Below are positions 1 through 12,338 of a DNA stretch of 64,000 bases, piece after piece. How positions within the stretch are numbered: position 1 is the stretch's first letter; every line of letters starts with the position of its first letter. The position numbers and the translations under genes were made by a program. The notes under the pieces are model-generated. The model had not been told where the DNA came from and searched no databases. It was given only the letters and a program-made list of their open reading frames with translations. Source of the stretch: Enterobacteriaceae bacterium RIT714 (GTDB taxonomy: Bacteria; Pseudomonadota; Gammaproteobacteria; Enterobacterales; Enterobacteriaceae); assembly GCA_009668015.1 (NCBI GenBank), contig WJYB01000010.1, positions 90,942-154,941 of the forward strand, in the 5' to 3' direction.

Positions 1-482
1 ATGAACGTCAGTAATGTTGCGCCCAGCGGCCAAAACACCGCAGAGGCCAGACCGCCAGCCAGCGTCACGCGGGAGATCATCCGGCGCGCACTTTGCCCGT
101 AGAGGTTCACCAGGGAGGCAAAAAGAGCATCATACAACGCTAAACGCATACCCACACCGGCCAGCAACCACGCGCAATACCAGCCTGATAAGGAATGTGT
201 GTAAGCCATCACTACGCAGCTAAGAGTGATCAGCAGTGTGCCGCCCATCACTACCCGTTGGCCGCCAAAGCGGGCTAACAGTCTGGCGACAAACGGCGAT
301 ATCACCGCCATGACCAGCATTGCCAGAGTTAGCCCAAAGTAGATCTGCGGCGAGGACCAGCCCATTTCTGCCGAAATAGCGCGGGAAAATGTGCCCGGCA
401 TATAAAAAGTGATCCCCCAGTTAATAAGCTGATTACAGCCAGCAGCCAGGGAAATCAGGCGGGGGACGGCGGGTGTTTTCAT
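1..482 (-). CDS. MFS transporter, N-terminal part (runs off the left edge)
   Basis: The reverse strand from ATG at 482 stays open for 160 codons to the window edge, so the C-terminal half is missing here. The peptide begins MKTPAVPRLISLAAGCNQ and shows alternating hydrophobic helices with a basic RFGGQR loop between predicted helices 2 and 3, as in the major facilitator superfamily. The substrate cannot be told from this fragment. It is divergent from the LysR gene at 581, with 98 bp between the starts, so that regulator probably controls it. The pair is not part of the E. coli yfgG neighbourhood. Family call firm, function unknown. Confidence 0.8.
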   Translation of the reverse strand, partial: MKTPAVPRLISLAAGCNQLINWGITFYMPGTFSRAISAEMGWSSPQIYFGLTLAMLVMAVISPFVARLLARFGGQRVVMGGTLLITLSCVVMAYTHSLSGWYCAWLLAGVGMRLALYDALFASLVNLYGQSARRMISRVTLAGGLASAVFWPLGATLLTF

Positions 483-514
483 TATTTTTCATTCCGTTAT
501 GCAGTTGTCCTGAG

Positions 515-532
515 CATACTGCGCGCGGTATG
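515..532. promoter_or_regulatory. candidate LysR-family operator between the divergent pair
   Basis: CATACTGCGCGCGGTATG is an imperfect 18-bp palindrome (ATAC-N8-GTAT core) midway between the divergent MFS and LysR starts. Symmetric ATAC/GTAT arms about 16 bp wide are typical of LysR-type recognition sites. The assignment rests on position and symmetry only. Confidence 0.4.
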
Positions 533-580
533 GTGCAGGCAGGCCTCTGTATTTATGACCCCTATAAGAGAAACTTTGTG

Positions 581-1492
581 ATGACGACGCTGAATTTGGG
601 TAATCTGGCGACCTTCCGGCTGGTGGTCCAGCGGGGGAGTTTTTCTGCAGCGGCGGATTTGTTAGGGCTTTCTCAGCCGGCTGTCAGTTTGCAGGTTCGC
701 CAGCTGGAGCAGTTTCTTCGAACGCGCTTAGTCGAGCGTACCGGGCGTGGAATCAAAGCCACTGCGGCGGGAATAGCGCTGCTGAATCATAGCGATCGCA
801 TTGAACAGGTGGTGGATGAGGCCATCCGCTCGATCAGCGAGTTCAGTGATGAGATAAGTGGCACAATCACGCTGGGCACTGGCGCTACCGCCTGCATCCA
901 TCTTTTACCCTCTCTGTTACAACGGCTGCGTCACGAGCATCCCCTGCTAAGAGTCGGAGTGACAACGGGTAATACCCCTGATGTTGTTCGCGCCGTGGAG
1001 GAGAACCGCCTGGATATGGGACTGGTGACTCTGCCGGCAAGCGGGCGCTCGCTGGAAATTATGCCGGTTATGGATGAAGAGTTCGTCCTGATTATTTCAC
1101 GCGCGCAGAACGAGGGTATCTCACCCGCGACGCCACAGGTTTTACATACGCTGCCGCTTATCGCGTTTGAGGCCGGGAGCGGAACGCGGGATTTAATTGA
1201 TGGCTGGTTTAGCGCTGGCGCAATGAACGTCAATCCGGTGATGCAACTGGGCAGCATTGAAGCCATTAAGCGAATGGTCCGGGCCGGACTGGGCTACAGC
1301 ATCGTTCCGCGCATGGCGGTAGAGCATTCAGCTGACAGCGAAGGGTTGAGCGTACATTCATTGCAACCCGTGCTGCACCGACAGCTGGGCATTGTGATGC
1401 GCCAGGATAAAATTCTCAGCAAAGGGATTTCTGAAGTGATTCGGCTGTTACACGCAAGGGCTAGCGATTGGCAGTATCCAGAGGTTGAGTGA
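581..1492 (+). CDS. LysR-family transcriptional regulator
   Basis: The 303-residue protein has an N-terminal winged helix-turn-helix (about residues 5-65: FSAAADLLGLSQPAVSLQVR) followed by a periplasmic-binding-protein-like effector domain (about 90-295). I chose ATG at 581 (MTTLNLG...), with an alternative GTG one codon earlier. An in-frame ATG at 473 would overlap the divergent MFS start and add residues not seen in the family. It likely senses a small molecule and controls the adjacent MFS gene. Its 3' end overlaps the convergent yfgG by 32 bp. It is not an E. coli neighbour of yfgG, so this pair looks like an accessory insertion. Effector unknown. Confidence 0.85.
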   Translation: MTTLNLGNLATFRLVVQRGSFSAAADLLGLSQPAVSLQVRQLEQFLRTRLVERTGRGIKATAAGIALLNHSDRIEQVVDEAIRSISEFSDEISGTITLGTGATACIHLLPSLLQRLRHEHPLLRVGVTTGNTPDVVRAVEENRLDMGLVTLPASGRSLEIMPVMDEEFVLIISRAQNEGISPATPQVLHTLPLIAFEAGSGTRDLIDGWFSAGAMNVNPVMQLGSIEAIKRMVRAGLGYSIVPRMAVEHSADSEGLSVHSLQPVLHRQLGIVMRQDKILSKGISEVIRLLHARASDWQYPEVE

Positions 1493-1649
1493 CCTGCTGC
1501 GACTGTATTTTGTCCTGATGGTGGTACCAGGCACCTATTGAGGAATAAACAAAGCGGCCAAAGAAAAACAGGAAGCTGATTAGCAGTATGATGCGGGTCA
1601 TTCGAGTGTTAAATCGATGTCGTTTGTGCATACGCGTAGCCTGACTCAC
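1461..1649 (-). CDS. yfgG: YfgG family small membrane protein
   Basis: This 62-residue protein matches E. coli YfgG closely from memory (RHRFN-RMTRI-LLISF-FFFGRF motif). It has a basic cytoplasmic N-terminus, one hydrophobic segment at about residues 18-37 and a polar C-terminal tail, so it is probably a single-pass inner-membrane protein. In E. coli it has been linked to tolerance of nickel and cobalt, but the mechanism is not clear. A TATAAT box on the reverse strand (1716-1721) could be its -10. The C-terminal codons overlap the convergent LysR gene. Confidence 0.85.
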   Translation of the reverse strand: MSQATRMHKRHRFNTRMTRIILLISFLFFFGRFVYSSIGAWYHHQDKIQSQQVTQPLDTANR

Positions 1650-1991
1650 TGTAATTTCCTGGGCATACCCTTCAGGGCGATACGGCTATTAAGGCACAGC
1701 GGGAAGAAGGGGTCAATTATACGATGTGTAAAATTTCGTCAGTGCATAAATTGATAATTATGATGTGACTGGGTGCAATCATTTACCGCTTTGATTGAAA
1801 AGAGAAAACAGCAGATAAAAATCGTAAGAAATGATTAATCCATTTAAGTAATTTGATTTAGGTCAACTATTGCCGGTGGTTGATCACTAAAATTCCTGCT
1901 CTGTTGCGCGTGTGCGTAGCCGGTAATTAAGTCAGGTTGGATGCCTGTCTGAACTTTCAATTTAAAAGATAATAAACTGAAGTGGGCATCT
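1650..1991. other. intergenic region between divergent yfgG and pdeA
   Basis: This 342-bp, AT-rich region separates two divergent genes. The only clear element is a reverse-strand TATAAT at 1716-1721 with a poor -35, a candidate yfgG promoter. I see no credible small ORF with a ribosome binding site and no strong terminator. The pdeA promoter is presumably within 1830-1970 but no good hexamer pair stands out. Confidence 0.4.
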
Positions 1992-4232
1992 ATGAAAACT
2001 CTGGCATTCCTGAAGCAACATAAAGATCGCTGGTGGGCGCTTCCGCTTATTCTGCCTGTCGCTTTGCTCCCGCTCATGAGTTCTGCCAGCACATATACGC
2101 ATTTAAACGGCGGGATGATTGCCCTTTATTACCTGCCGCTGGCGTTTCTGCTCTCTTCTATGCTCTTTTTCGGCCTGGCGGCGTTGCCCGGCATTGCACT
2201 GGCGCTTTTTTGTCGCTACTACCCTTCGGCAGGCTTATACGAAACCGCGGCGGTCATTTGCCATTTTATCATCCCTCTGATTCTGAGCTGGGGTGGGTAT
2301 CGCGTGTTCGTACCTCGCCGGAATATGGTGTCCTATGGTGACCCGCAACTGATGGCGCAGCGTATTTTCTGGCAGGTTTTCTGCCCTTCAACGCTGTTTC
2401 TGCTGCTGTTTGAATTTGCTGTTTATCTTGGTGTCTATGAAAGCCGTCAAAGCATGTCGGGGCTGAATCCGCTCAGTATCCGCACCTTAATCAATTATCA
2501 AGGATTGCTGGTAGGCACGCTGACAGGGATACCGCTGAGCTATTTGCTGATACGCATTATTCGCCACCCTCGCTACGTCATCGGTCTGGCGTCACAAATT
2601 CGGGGGCAAATAGACAAAAAAGTCGGTGCGACGGAATTGATCGTATGGAGCGCAGCGGTTGGGGGCTTGCTGATTCTGCTGCTTGTTCCAGTCAGTGAAT
2701 CCAGCTCAATTTTTAGTACCAACTACACCTTGTCTTTAATGATGTCGGTCATGCTCTGGGGCTCGATGCGTTTTGGCTATAAGCTGATGACGCTGATTTG
2801 GACTCCGGTGCTGATTTTGTCCATTCATTATTTTTACCGCTACGTCCCGCTGTATCAAGGCTATGACATTCAACTGGCCATCACCTCATCCAGCTATCTG
2901 GTTTATTCATTTGTTGTGATTTATATGGCTATTCTGGCCACCCGCCAGCGCGCCATCATTCGGCGTGCAAATCGACTGGCGTTTCTCGATCCGGTTCTGC
3001 ATATGCCAAACCTGCGGGCGCTGTCGCGTTCGCTGTCTAAATCGCCGTGGTCGGCGCTGTGCATTCTTCGCATTCCGGAACTTGAGATCCTGGGGCGCAA
3101 CTATGGCGTGCTGCTGAGGATCCACTACAAGCAAAAGCTGGCTGAGTGGATTCAAAGCTCGCTGCAGCAGAATGAGAGCATCTATCATTTATCGGGATAC
3201 GATCTGGCGATACGGCTGAATACGGAGTCGCACGCGTCGCGCATTGAAGCGCTGGACGAGCGGATCAAGGAGTTCCGCTTTATCTGGGACGGTATGCCGC
3301 TGCAACCGCTGGTCGGTATCAGCTACTGCTGTGTGCGTTCGCCGGTCAATCATCTCTATCTGCTGCTGGGTGAACTCAGCATCATTGCGGATTTATCATT
3401 ATTGACCAACCATCCGGAAAATCTCCAGCAGCGCGGCGCCGTGAATTTACAACGGAAGCTGAAAGATAAAGTGGCGATGATGAACTGCCTGCAAAGCGCC
3501 CTCGATCAAAATGAATTCACGCTGATGGCGCAGCGGGTACAAGGCGTTCGCGGCGATCATTATCACGAAATACTGTTACGCATGCCGAACGAAAAGGGGG
3601 AATTCATTTCACCGGATAAATTCCTGCCCGTGGCGCAGGAGTTTGGCTTATCTTCACGCGTTGATTTATGGGTTCTGGAGCACACGCTGCAGTTCTTAAA
3701 CGAACACCGTGAAAGACTTCCGGGAGAACGTTTTGCCGTTAATCTTTCGCCATCAACCATTTGCCGGGCGCAGTTCCCGTTTGAAGTGAACCGCTTACTG
3801 AAAAAGTACGCCGTTGAAGCGTGGCAGCTCATCTTTGAAATCACCGAATGCAGTGGTTTTGGCAATACCGAACTGGCCGATCAGAACCTTAAGCATCTTC
3901 AGCAGCTGGGTTGTCGAATCGCTATCGACGATTTCGGCACGGGCTATGCGAGCTACGCGCGACTGAAAAATGTCGATGCTGACATCCTGAAAATTGATGG
4001 CAGCTTTATCCGCCATATCGCCGACAATAGTCTCGATTATCAAATTGTCGCATCAATTTGCCATCTGGCGAGGATGAAGAAAATGCTGGTGGTTGCGGAG
4101 TATGTCGAAAGCGAGGAAATACGCAGCGCAGTCAATGCGTTAGGAATTGATTATCTGCAAGGTTTCTTGATTGGTGAACCTGAATATCTTGAAACGTTGC
4201 TCAGTCCTCAGGCGTCAGAAATGAACGCCTGA
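1992..4232 (+). CDS. pdeA: cyclic-di-GMP phosphodiesterase PdeA (YfgF)
   Basis: The 746-residue inner-membrane protein (E. coli 747) has an N-terminal MASE1-type sensor of about eight hydrophobic segments (residues 15-310), a degenerate GGDEF domain (about 320-470, with SGYDL in place of GGDEF) and a C-terminal EAL domain (about 495-740). The EAL domain keeps the catalytic set: EILLR (ExLxR), AVNLSP, FEITE, DDFGTG, LKIDGSF and LQGFLIG. It should therefore hydrolyse c-di-GMP, while the GGDEF part should not synthesise it. The E. coli protein is linked to surface and anaerobic/peroxide phenotypes. It is monocistronic and convergent with ppx, 11 bp away. Confidence 0.93.
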   Translation: MKTLAFLKQHKDRWWALPLILPVALLPLMSSASTYTHLNGGMIALYYLPLAFLLSSMLFFGLAALPGIALALFCRYYPSAGLYETAAVICHFIIPLILSWGGYRVFVPRRNMVSYGDPQLMAQRIFWQVFCPSTLFLLLFEFAVYLGVYESRQSMSGLNPLSIRTLINYQGLLVGTLTGIPLSYLLIRIIRHPRYVIGLASQIRGQIDKKVGATELIVWSAAVGGLLILLLVPVSESSSIFSTNYTLSLMMSVMLWGSMRFGYKLMTLIWTPVLILSIHYFYRYVPLYQGYDIQLAITSSSYLVYSFVVIYMAILATRQRAIIRRANRLAFLDPVLHMPNLRALSRSLSKSPWSALCILRIPELEILGRNYGVLLRIHYKQKLAEWIQSSLQQNESIYHLSGYDLAIRLNTESHASRIEALDERIKEFRFIWDGMPLQPLVGISYCCVRSPVNHLYLLLGELSIIADLSLLTNHPENLQQRGAVNLQRKLKDKVAMMNCLQSALDQNEFTLMAQRVQGVRGDHYHEILLRMPNEKGEFISPDKFLPVAQEFGLSSRVDLWVLEHTLQFLNEHRERLPGERFAVNLSPSTICRAQFPFEVNRLLKKYAVEAWQLIFEITECSGFGNTELADQNLKHLQQLGCRIAIDDFGTGYASYARLKNVDADILKIDGSFIRHIADNSLDYQIVASICHLARMKKMLVVAEYVESEEIRSAVNALGIDYLQGFLIGEPEYLETLLSPQASEMNA

Positions 4233-4243
4233 AGATTGTCACA

Positions 4244-5785
4244 TCACGCCGCAACGTCCGGCGACTGTTCTTCTTCGATTTTTAGCAACCAGCCGGTCAC
4301 GGCTTCCCAGTACTGCTGCTCTTTTTCCAGGTCCAGCAGCACCAGCGCATTCTGACTAAACCAGTCATGCGGGAAACTCAACGTCCAGTGGTGATCGTCC
4401 GTTTTCAGCGTCAGCGTTGGCGGGGTGGTAGTGGCCTGGCGTTGGTTATTCAGCAACACACCTAAGCGCAAAAGCTGAATCAACGGCAGGAACTGTTTTT
4501 TCTTGAACAGCGTAAAGCGCGGCAAATCGTCCAGCTTAATGGCTTTGCGATGATAGCGAACCAGCGTCGCCATCATAGTCTGCTGCTCCTGGTTGTAGCC
4601 GGGCAGATCGCTGTTTTGCAGGATATAGGCCGAGTGGCGATGCATTCCGCTGTGGTTAATATTCAGGCCCACTTCGTGCAGCATTGCTGCCCATTTCAGA
4701 AGCGCCGCCAGCTGCGGATGCGCGAGCTTAGGATTTTGCGCTTCCCACTGCTCGTAAATATGGGTGGTGGTTTCCAGCACCCGCTTTGCCTGTTCACGGT
4801 CAATGTTGTACTGATTCGCCAGACTTTGCGCGGTACGGCTGCGAATGTCCTGATGGCGGAAACGACCTTCCATTTCGTACAACACGCCTTCACGCAGTGC
4901 GCCATCTGAAAGACGTAGCTCACGGATCGCCAGCGCGTCGAAGACCCCGCACAGAATGGCCAGACCCGGAACGAAAACGGCCTTCCGTTCATCGGACAAA
5001 CCCGGCAGGCTCAGTGCATCAAAACTTTTAAATTTGAGCACCTCTTCGGTGATTTTTGTGAGGCGTTCCGGGGTAATAAAACCGTCCTTTTCGCCCATTT
5101 CCAGCAGCACTTCGTGGGCTGCTTTAATGCTGCCCGACGCACCCAGCGCGACATTCCAGCCCTGAATACGATACTGCCAGGCCAGCGATTCCAGCTTTTG
5201 TACCGCCGCCATTCTGGCGCGCTGGAAATTTTCGCGGCTAATCGCGCCGCCCGGGAAGTACATCTGGGCGAAGCTGACGCAGCCCATACGGCGGCTTTCA
5301 ACCAGTTTTGGCTCAAAATCTTCGCCAATCACCAGCTCCGTCGATCCGCCGCCAATATCAATCACCAGCTTGCGGCCTTTTTCCGGCTGAGTGTGTTCCA
5401 CACCCATAAAAATCAGACGCGCTTCTTCATTACCCGAGATGATTTCGATCGGGTAGGGGATCACTTTTTCCGCGCGCTTAAGAAACTCAGACGCATTCGA
5501 CGCCTGACGCAGAGTATGCGTGCCCACAATACAGACGCTTGAAGGGGAGAATCCCTGCAGGCGTTCGGCAAACAGGGACAGACAGGCTAAGCCTCGCTCC
5601 ATCGCCTCTTCGCTAAGCATATTTTTATCGTCAAGACCGTCGGCGAGATGTACGCGCTGCTTGAGGCGTCCGATGATCTGCATGGCACCGTCGACCTCGC
5701 GGGCGATGACCATATGGAAGCTGTTAGAACCTAAATCGACCGCAGCAAACTCCTGTGGTCGTGGGGTCTTATCATTTATCGGCAT
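4244..5785 (-). CDS. ppx: exopolyphosphatase
   Basis: The 513-residue Ppx (E. coli 513) removes terminal phosphate from long polyphosphate chains. It carries the ASKHA-type phosphate-binding motifs [11 protein letters not shown] near residue 15 and [13 protein letters not shown] near residue 142, followed by the C-terminal HD-like helical region. It lies 3 bp after ppk, so the two are co-transcribed and translationally linked. This pairs synthesis and breakdown of polyphosphate in one operon, as in E. coli. The PPX/GppA family also contains GppA, but the ppk linkage fixes the identity. Confidence 0.97.
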   Translation of the reverse strand: MPINDKTPRPQEFAAVDLGSNSFHMVIAREVDGAMQIIGRLKQRVHLADGLDDKNMLSEEAMERGLACLSLFAERLQGFSPSSVCIVGTHTLRQASNASEFLKRAEKVIPYPIEIISGNEEARLIFMGVEHTQPEKGRKLVIDIGGGSTELVIGEDFEPKLVESRRMGCVSFAQMYFPGGAISRENFQRARMAAVQKLESLAWQYRIQGWNVALGASGSIKAAHEVLLEMGEKDGFITPERLTKITEEVLKFKSFDALSLPGLSDERKAVFVPGLAILCGVFDALAIRELRLSDGALREGVLYEMEGRFRHQDIRSRTAQSLANQYNIDREQAKRVLETTTHIYEQWEAQNPKLAHPQLAALLKWAAMLHEVGLNINHSGMHRHSAYILQNSDLPGYNQEQQTMMATLVRYHRKAIKLDDLPRFTLFKKKQFLPLIQLLRLGVLLNNQRQATTTPPTLTLKTDDHHWTLSFPHDWFSQNALVLLDLEKEQQYWEAVTGWLLKIEEEQSPDVAA

Positions 5786-5788
5786 AGG

Positions 5789-7849
5789 TTAATCAGGTTG
5801 CTCGAGTGATTTGATATAGTCGTAAATCGCCAGTTGTGAGCGCACTTTACGACGGTTGCCGCGTTGCACGTAGCGGTTACTCAGTTCTTTGTCGATATAG
5901 CGAGCCTTGACGGTATCGCTCAATAACAGATCGATAATATCGAGGATCCTCTGCTTCAGACGCGGGTCCAGCAGCGGGGTCGCGACCTCAATTCGGTAAT
6001 CAATATTTCGCGTCATCCAGTCCGCTGAAGAGAGATAAACCTGTTTGTCGCCACCGTTCTCGAAAATATAGACCCGATCGTGTTCCAGATAACGGTCAAC
6101 AATACTGGTCACGCGAATGTTTTCGCTGATGCCTTCCAGCTGCGGAATAAGCGAGCACATTCCGCGGATCAGCAGATTGACCGGAACGCCGGAACTGGAG
6201 GCGGCATACAGCCGATCGACCAGCCCTTTGTCGACGAGGTTATTCAGTTTGAGGGTGATCCCTGATGGTTCACCTTTCTGCGCGGCGGCGATTTCTTTAT
6301 CGATCATCGCATACAGCAGGCGGCGCGAGTTTTGCGGCGAAACTAACAGATAGTCAAAGCTTACTGGGCGATACGGGTTCTCAATAAAGTTGAATACCCG
6401 GCGCACTTCGTTGGTGATACGCGCATCGGCGGTCAGCAGCGAGTAGTCGGTGTAAAGCCGCGCGGTTTTCTCGTTAAAGTTACCGGTGCCGATGTGGGCA
6501 TAGCGCACCACGTCTTCACCCTCTTTGCGCGAGATCAGGAACAGCTTGGCGTGAATTTTCAGGCCGGGTGCCGAGAAGATCACGTGTACACCGGCTTCCG
6601 TCAGACGGCGTGCCCAATGAATGTTGGCTTCTTCGTCAAATCGCGCCTGCAGTTCAACCACAACGGTCACTTTTTTGCCGTTATGCGCCGCGTGAATCAT
6701 GGCATCAATGATCCGCGAGTCTTTCGCCACGCGGTAGATGTTGATTTTGATTGCCAGCACGTTGGGATCGAACGATGCCTGACGTAACAGCTCCAGCACA
6801 TGCTCGAAGGTGTGGTACGGGTAATAGAGCAGCACGTCGCGCTCACGGATGGCGTCAAACCCGTTACGGAATTTATCGAACCAGATATGGCGCAGGCGCG
6901 GCAGGGGTTTGTTAACCAGATTGGCTTTGCCCACATTCGGGAAGCCAATAAAGTCTTTAAAGTTGTGATAACGACCGCCCGGCACGATGGAGTCATAGCG
7001 CGAAATCGTCAGTTTTTCGCGCAGCATTTCCACCAGCGCGTCCGGCATATCGCGTTGATAAACAAAACGCACCGGCTCCGCCGTCAGGCGCTGTTTCAGG
7101 CTCGATGACATCAACTCCATCAGGCTGGCTTCCATTTCGTGCACCAAATCGTACTCGGCATCACGGGTCATCTTCATGGAATAGGCGTTCAGGGCATCGT
7201 AGTCGAAGAACCCTTTGAAAATATCATCCAGGCAGTAGCGCAAGATGTTATCGAGAAGAATCATCGGTTTGCGTCTGCGCGGCGTTTCAGGCGGCAGATT
7301 CACAAAACGCGGCACTTTATCTGACGGGATTTCCAGCAGCGCATAGCGAATGGCGTCGCCGCGAATAATCTCAACCGCAAGATAGGTGTAGTCATCTTTC
7401 AGGAACTGCACCAAATCGGTTTCGCGATTGATAAGAATAGGGGTGATGTGCTGGCGCAGGTAATGTTTGAAATAGTGGCGCAGCCAGGTTTGTTGATTGG
7501 CGGAGAGCTGGCGCTCGTTAATCAGGAAAATCTGGTTGCGTGCCATTTCCAGCAGCAGCTCATTATACAGACCGTCAAACTCCTGGTCCGCTTTCAACAC
7601 TCGTGCCTGGATTTTGCCCAGCAAATGGCGCGAATGCGAATTCAAGCCTTGCTCTTCGCTAATGATGATTCGCCGTTTTAATTCCGCAAAACGAACTTTG
7701 TAGAATTCATCCAGGTTATTGGAATAAATACCCAGAAAACGCATACGTTCAATCAGCGGGTTGCTCTTGTCAGCCGCTTCCTGAAGCACTCGTTCGTTGA
7801 ACGCCAACCAGCTTAGCTCTTTCTCGATGTATAACTTTTCCTGACCCAT
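5789..7849 (-). CDS. ppk: polyphosphate kinase 1
   Basis: The 686-residue Ppk1 (E. coli 688) reversibly polymerises the gamma-phosphate of ATP into polyphosphate. It is a membrane-associated tetramer. The N-terminal helical and head domains are followed by two phospholipase-D-like C-terminal domains with the two conserved histidines, in [10 protein letters not shown] (the autophosphorylated His) and in [10 protein letters not shown]. It is the first gene of ppk-ppx. The 210 bp upstream hold its promoter and a weak candidate PhoB box. Confidence 0.98.
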   Translation of the reverse strand: MGQEKLYIEKELSWLAFNERVLQEAADKSNPLIERMRFLGIYSNNLDEFYKVRFAELKRRIIISEEQGLNSHSRHLLGKIQARVLKADQEFDGLYNELLLEMARNQIFLINERQLSANQQTWLRHYFKHYLRQHITPILINRETDLVQFLKDDYTYLAVEIIRGDAIRYALLEIPSDKVPRFVNLPPETPRRRKPMILLDNILRYCLDDIFKGFFDYDALNAYSMKMTRDAEYDLVHEMEASLMELMSSSLKQRLTAEPVRFVYQRDMPDALVEMLREKLTISRYDSIVPGGRYHNFKDFIGFPNVGKANLVNKPLPRLRHIWFDKFRNGFDAIRERDVLLYYPYHTFEHVLELLRQASFDPNVLAIKINIYRVAKDSRIIDAMIHAAHNGKKVTVVVELQARFDEEANIHWARRLTEAGVHVIFSAPGLKIHAKLFLISRKEGEDVVRYAHIGTGNFNEKTARLYTDYSLLTADARITNEVRRVFNFIENPYRPVSFDYLLVSPQNSRRLLYAMIDKEIAAAQKGEPSGITLKLNNLVDKGLVDRLYAASSSGVPVNLLIRGMCSLIPQLEGISENIRVTSIVDRYLEHDRVYIFENGGDKQVYLSSADWMTRNIDYRIEVATPLLDPRLKQRILDIIDLLLSDTVKARYIDKELSNRYVQRGNRRKVRSQLAIYDYIKSLEQPD

Positions 7850-7935
7850 TACAACTTACACTCCGTTTCAATCACGGGACGCAGTAAATCCGTCTCGATT
7901 CTATTATGGCGAGCTTTGCCACGAGATGTCCAACT

Positions 7936-7955
7936 GTGCCAGAAAAGTATGACAG
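7936..7955 (-). promoter_or_regulatory. weak candidate PhoB box upstream of ppk
   Basis: On the reverse strand CTGTCATACTTTTCTGGCAC contains one perfect Pho-box half (CTGTCAT) and a degraded second half (CTGGCAC) about 13 bp later, rather than the ideal 11. ppk of E. coli is phosphate-regulated, so a site here is expected. The match itself is partial. Confidence 0.3.
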
Positions 7956-8030
7956 TAAACCGACGATCCGAAGAGGAAAATCAGCGCTAAATAGCCTGAA
8001 TTTATATTGTTTTTATCAATAACAGACAAC

Positions 8031-8053
8031 AAAAAGCCGGCAATCGCCGGCTT
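8031..8053 (-). terminator. rho-independent terminator of purMN
   Basis: On the reverse strand an AAGCCGGC / GCCGGCTT stem with a 4-nt loop is followed by a run of T. It begins 7 bp after the purN stop codon, so it ends the purM-purN transcript. Confidence 0.85.
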
Positions 8054-8059
8054 GAAAAA

Positions 8060-9738
<1,679 letters not shown>

Positions 9739-9798
9739 TTAAGTCCCCACGCGATTGCATTGCATAGTAAGAAAAATCGGCGCAATTCTAACAGTCCA

Positions 9799-9814
9799 GG
9801 CAAACGTTTGCGAG
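9799..9814 (-). promoter_or_regulatory. PurR operator of purMN
   Basis: GGCAAACGTTTGCGAG keeps the perfect GCAAACGTTTGC core of the PurR box and lies 64 bp upstream of the purM GTG. PurR with hypoxanthine or guanine would repress purMN here. Confidence 0.9.
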
Positions 9815-9897
9815 CCTATTCTTCTTGCGCAAAAAGGCGCTGCAAATTTGCACGTTTAAACCGCATCCGCAGACAAACTTGATACCGTTCACGAAAA

Positions 9898-9911
9898 TGA
9901 AACCGGTTTCG
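9898..9911. promoter_or_regulatory. AscG-type operator, upstream copy
   Basis: TGAAACCGGTTTCG is one mismatch from the palindrome TGAAACCGGTTTCA, the reported recognition sequence of the LacI/GalR-family repressor AscG. It sits just upstream of a candidate -35 (TTGCAA, 9921-9926). The second copy is 57 bp downstream. Confidence 0.75.
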
Positions 9912-9920
9912 GTAATCTGC

Positions 9921-9949
9921 TTGCAACGCCTTTAGCCTTTGCACATCAT
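9921..9949 (+). promoter_or_regulatory. candidate promoter of the 6-phospho-beta-glucosidase gene
   Basis: TTGCAA (9921-9926), a 17-bp spacer and CATCAT (9944-9949) form a plausible sigma-70 promoter. It is bracketed by the two AscG-type palindromes, so repressor bound at both would occlude it or loop the DNA across it. Confidence 0.5.
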
Positions 9950-9954
9950 TCCAC

Positions 9955-9968
9955 TGAAACCGGTTTCT
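9955..9968. promoter_or_regulatory. AscG-type operator, downstream copy
   Basis: TGAAACCGGTTTCT again has the perfect GAAACCGGTTTC core. It would overlap or follow the transcription start of the promoter at 9921-9949 and ends 43 bp before the glucosidase start codon. Confidence 0.75.
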
Positions 9969-9972
9969 GTAA

Positions 9973-11442
<1,470 letters not shown>

Positions 11443-11460
11443 TTCACGTAACAGCTTAAT

Positions 11461-11486
11461 AAGCCTCGCAATGCGGGGCTTTTTTT
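11461..11486 (+). terminator. rho-independent terminator after the 6-phospho-beta-glucosidase gene
   Basis: An AGCCTCGC / GCGGGGCT stem (one G-T pair) with a 3-nt loop is followed by seven T residues. It begins 18 bp after the stop codon and isolates this gene from upp. Confidence 0.85.
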
Positions 11487-11575
11487 ATCTCGATTTATAC
11501 TGATTAACGGCGCATTAACCACTTTGCTTGATCGTAGTCAAGCAAGTTGGGTATGGCGAACTCTTAAAAAAGCGG

Positions 11576-11581
11576 TATAAT
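11576..11581 (+). promoter_or_regulatory. candidate -10 box of upp
   Basis: A perfect TATAAT lies 43 bp before the upp start codon. No good -35 is 16-18 bp upstream. A small inverted repeat (TGCTTGA-N6-TCAAGCA, 11525-11544) sits upstream of it. Confidence 0.5.
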
Positions 11582-11624
11582 CCGGCGATTTTTTTTGCGG
11601 TAGCCACCTCAGAGGAGAATGAAA

Positions 11625-12251
11625 ATGAAGATTGTGGAAGTGAAACACCCACTCGTTAAACACAAGCTGGGCCTGATGCGTGAGCATGACATCAGCACGA
11701 AGCGTTTTCGCGAACTGGCCTCTGAAGTTGGAAGCTTACTGACCTATGAAGCAACCTCCGATCTGGAAACGGAAAAAGTGACCATCGAGGGCTGGAACGG
11801 CCCGGTACAGGTTGAGCAGATCAAAGGGAAGAAAATTACCGTTGTGCCAATCCTGCGCGCAGGTCTGGGCATGATGGAAGGCGTGCTGGAGCACGTACCG
11901 AGCGCACGTATCAGCGTTGTCGGTATCTACCGTAATGAAGAAACGCTGGAGCCGGTCCCGTATTTCCAGAAACTGGTGTCCAACATTGACGAGCGCATGG
12001 CGCTGGTTGTTGACCCTATGCTGGCGACCGGTGGTTCAATGATTGCCACCATCGATCTGCTGAAAAATGCGGGCTGTAGCAGCATTAAAGTGCTGGTCCT
12101 GGTTGCGGCTCCTGAAGGTATCGCGGCGCTGGAAAAAGCGCACCCGGACGTCGAGCTGTACACCGCTTCTGTCGACCAGGGGCTGAACGAGCACGGGTAC
12201 ATTATCCCGGGGCTGGGTGATGCCGGCGATAAGATTTTTGGTACGAAATAA
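11625..12251 (+). CDS. upp: uracil phosphoribosyltransferase
   Basis: The 208-residue Upp (E. coli 208) converts uracil and PRPP to UMP. The PRPP-binding motif [11 protein letters not shown] is intact and the C-terminal [11 protein letters not shown] is identical to E. coli. I chose ATG at 11625 because AGGAG at 11613-11617 then lies 7 bp upstream. The ATG two codons earlier is only 1 bp from the Shine-Dalgarno. It works with the next gene, uraA, in uracil salvage; an intergenic hairpin between them probably sets their expression ratio. Confidence 0.97.
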   Translation: MKIVEVKHPLVKHKLGLMREHDISTKRFRELASEVGSLLTYEATSDLETEKVTIEGWNGPVQVEQIKGKKITVVPILRAGLGMMEGVLEHVPSARISVVGIYRNEETLEPVPYFQKLVSNIDERMALVVDPMLATGGSMIATIDLLKNAGCSSIKVLVLVAAPEGIAALEKAHPDVELYTASVDQGLNEHGYIIPGLGDAGDKIFGTK

Positions 12252-12267
12252 TCGAATAACGAAAAAG

Positions 12268-12296
12268 AAGCCGACTTTGATAGTCGGCTTTTTTTT
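12268..12296 (+). terminator. terminator or attenuator between upp and uraA
   Basis: A 9-bp AAGCCGACT / AGTCGGCTT stem with a 5-nt loop ends in eight T residues. It starts 16 bp after upp and lies before uraA in the same direction, so partial read-through would give less uraA than upp mRNA. Confidence 0.85.
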
Positions 12297-12338
12297 GAAT
12301 AAAAAGCAAACAACTCACAATACTTAGAGGAAAACACT

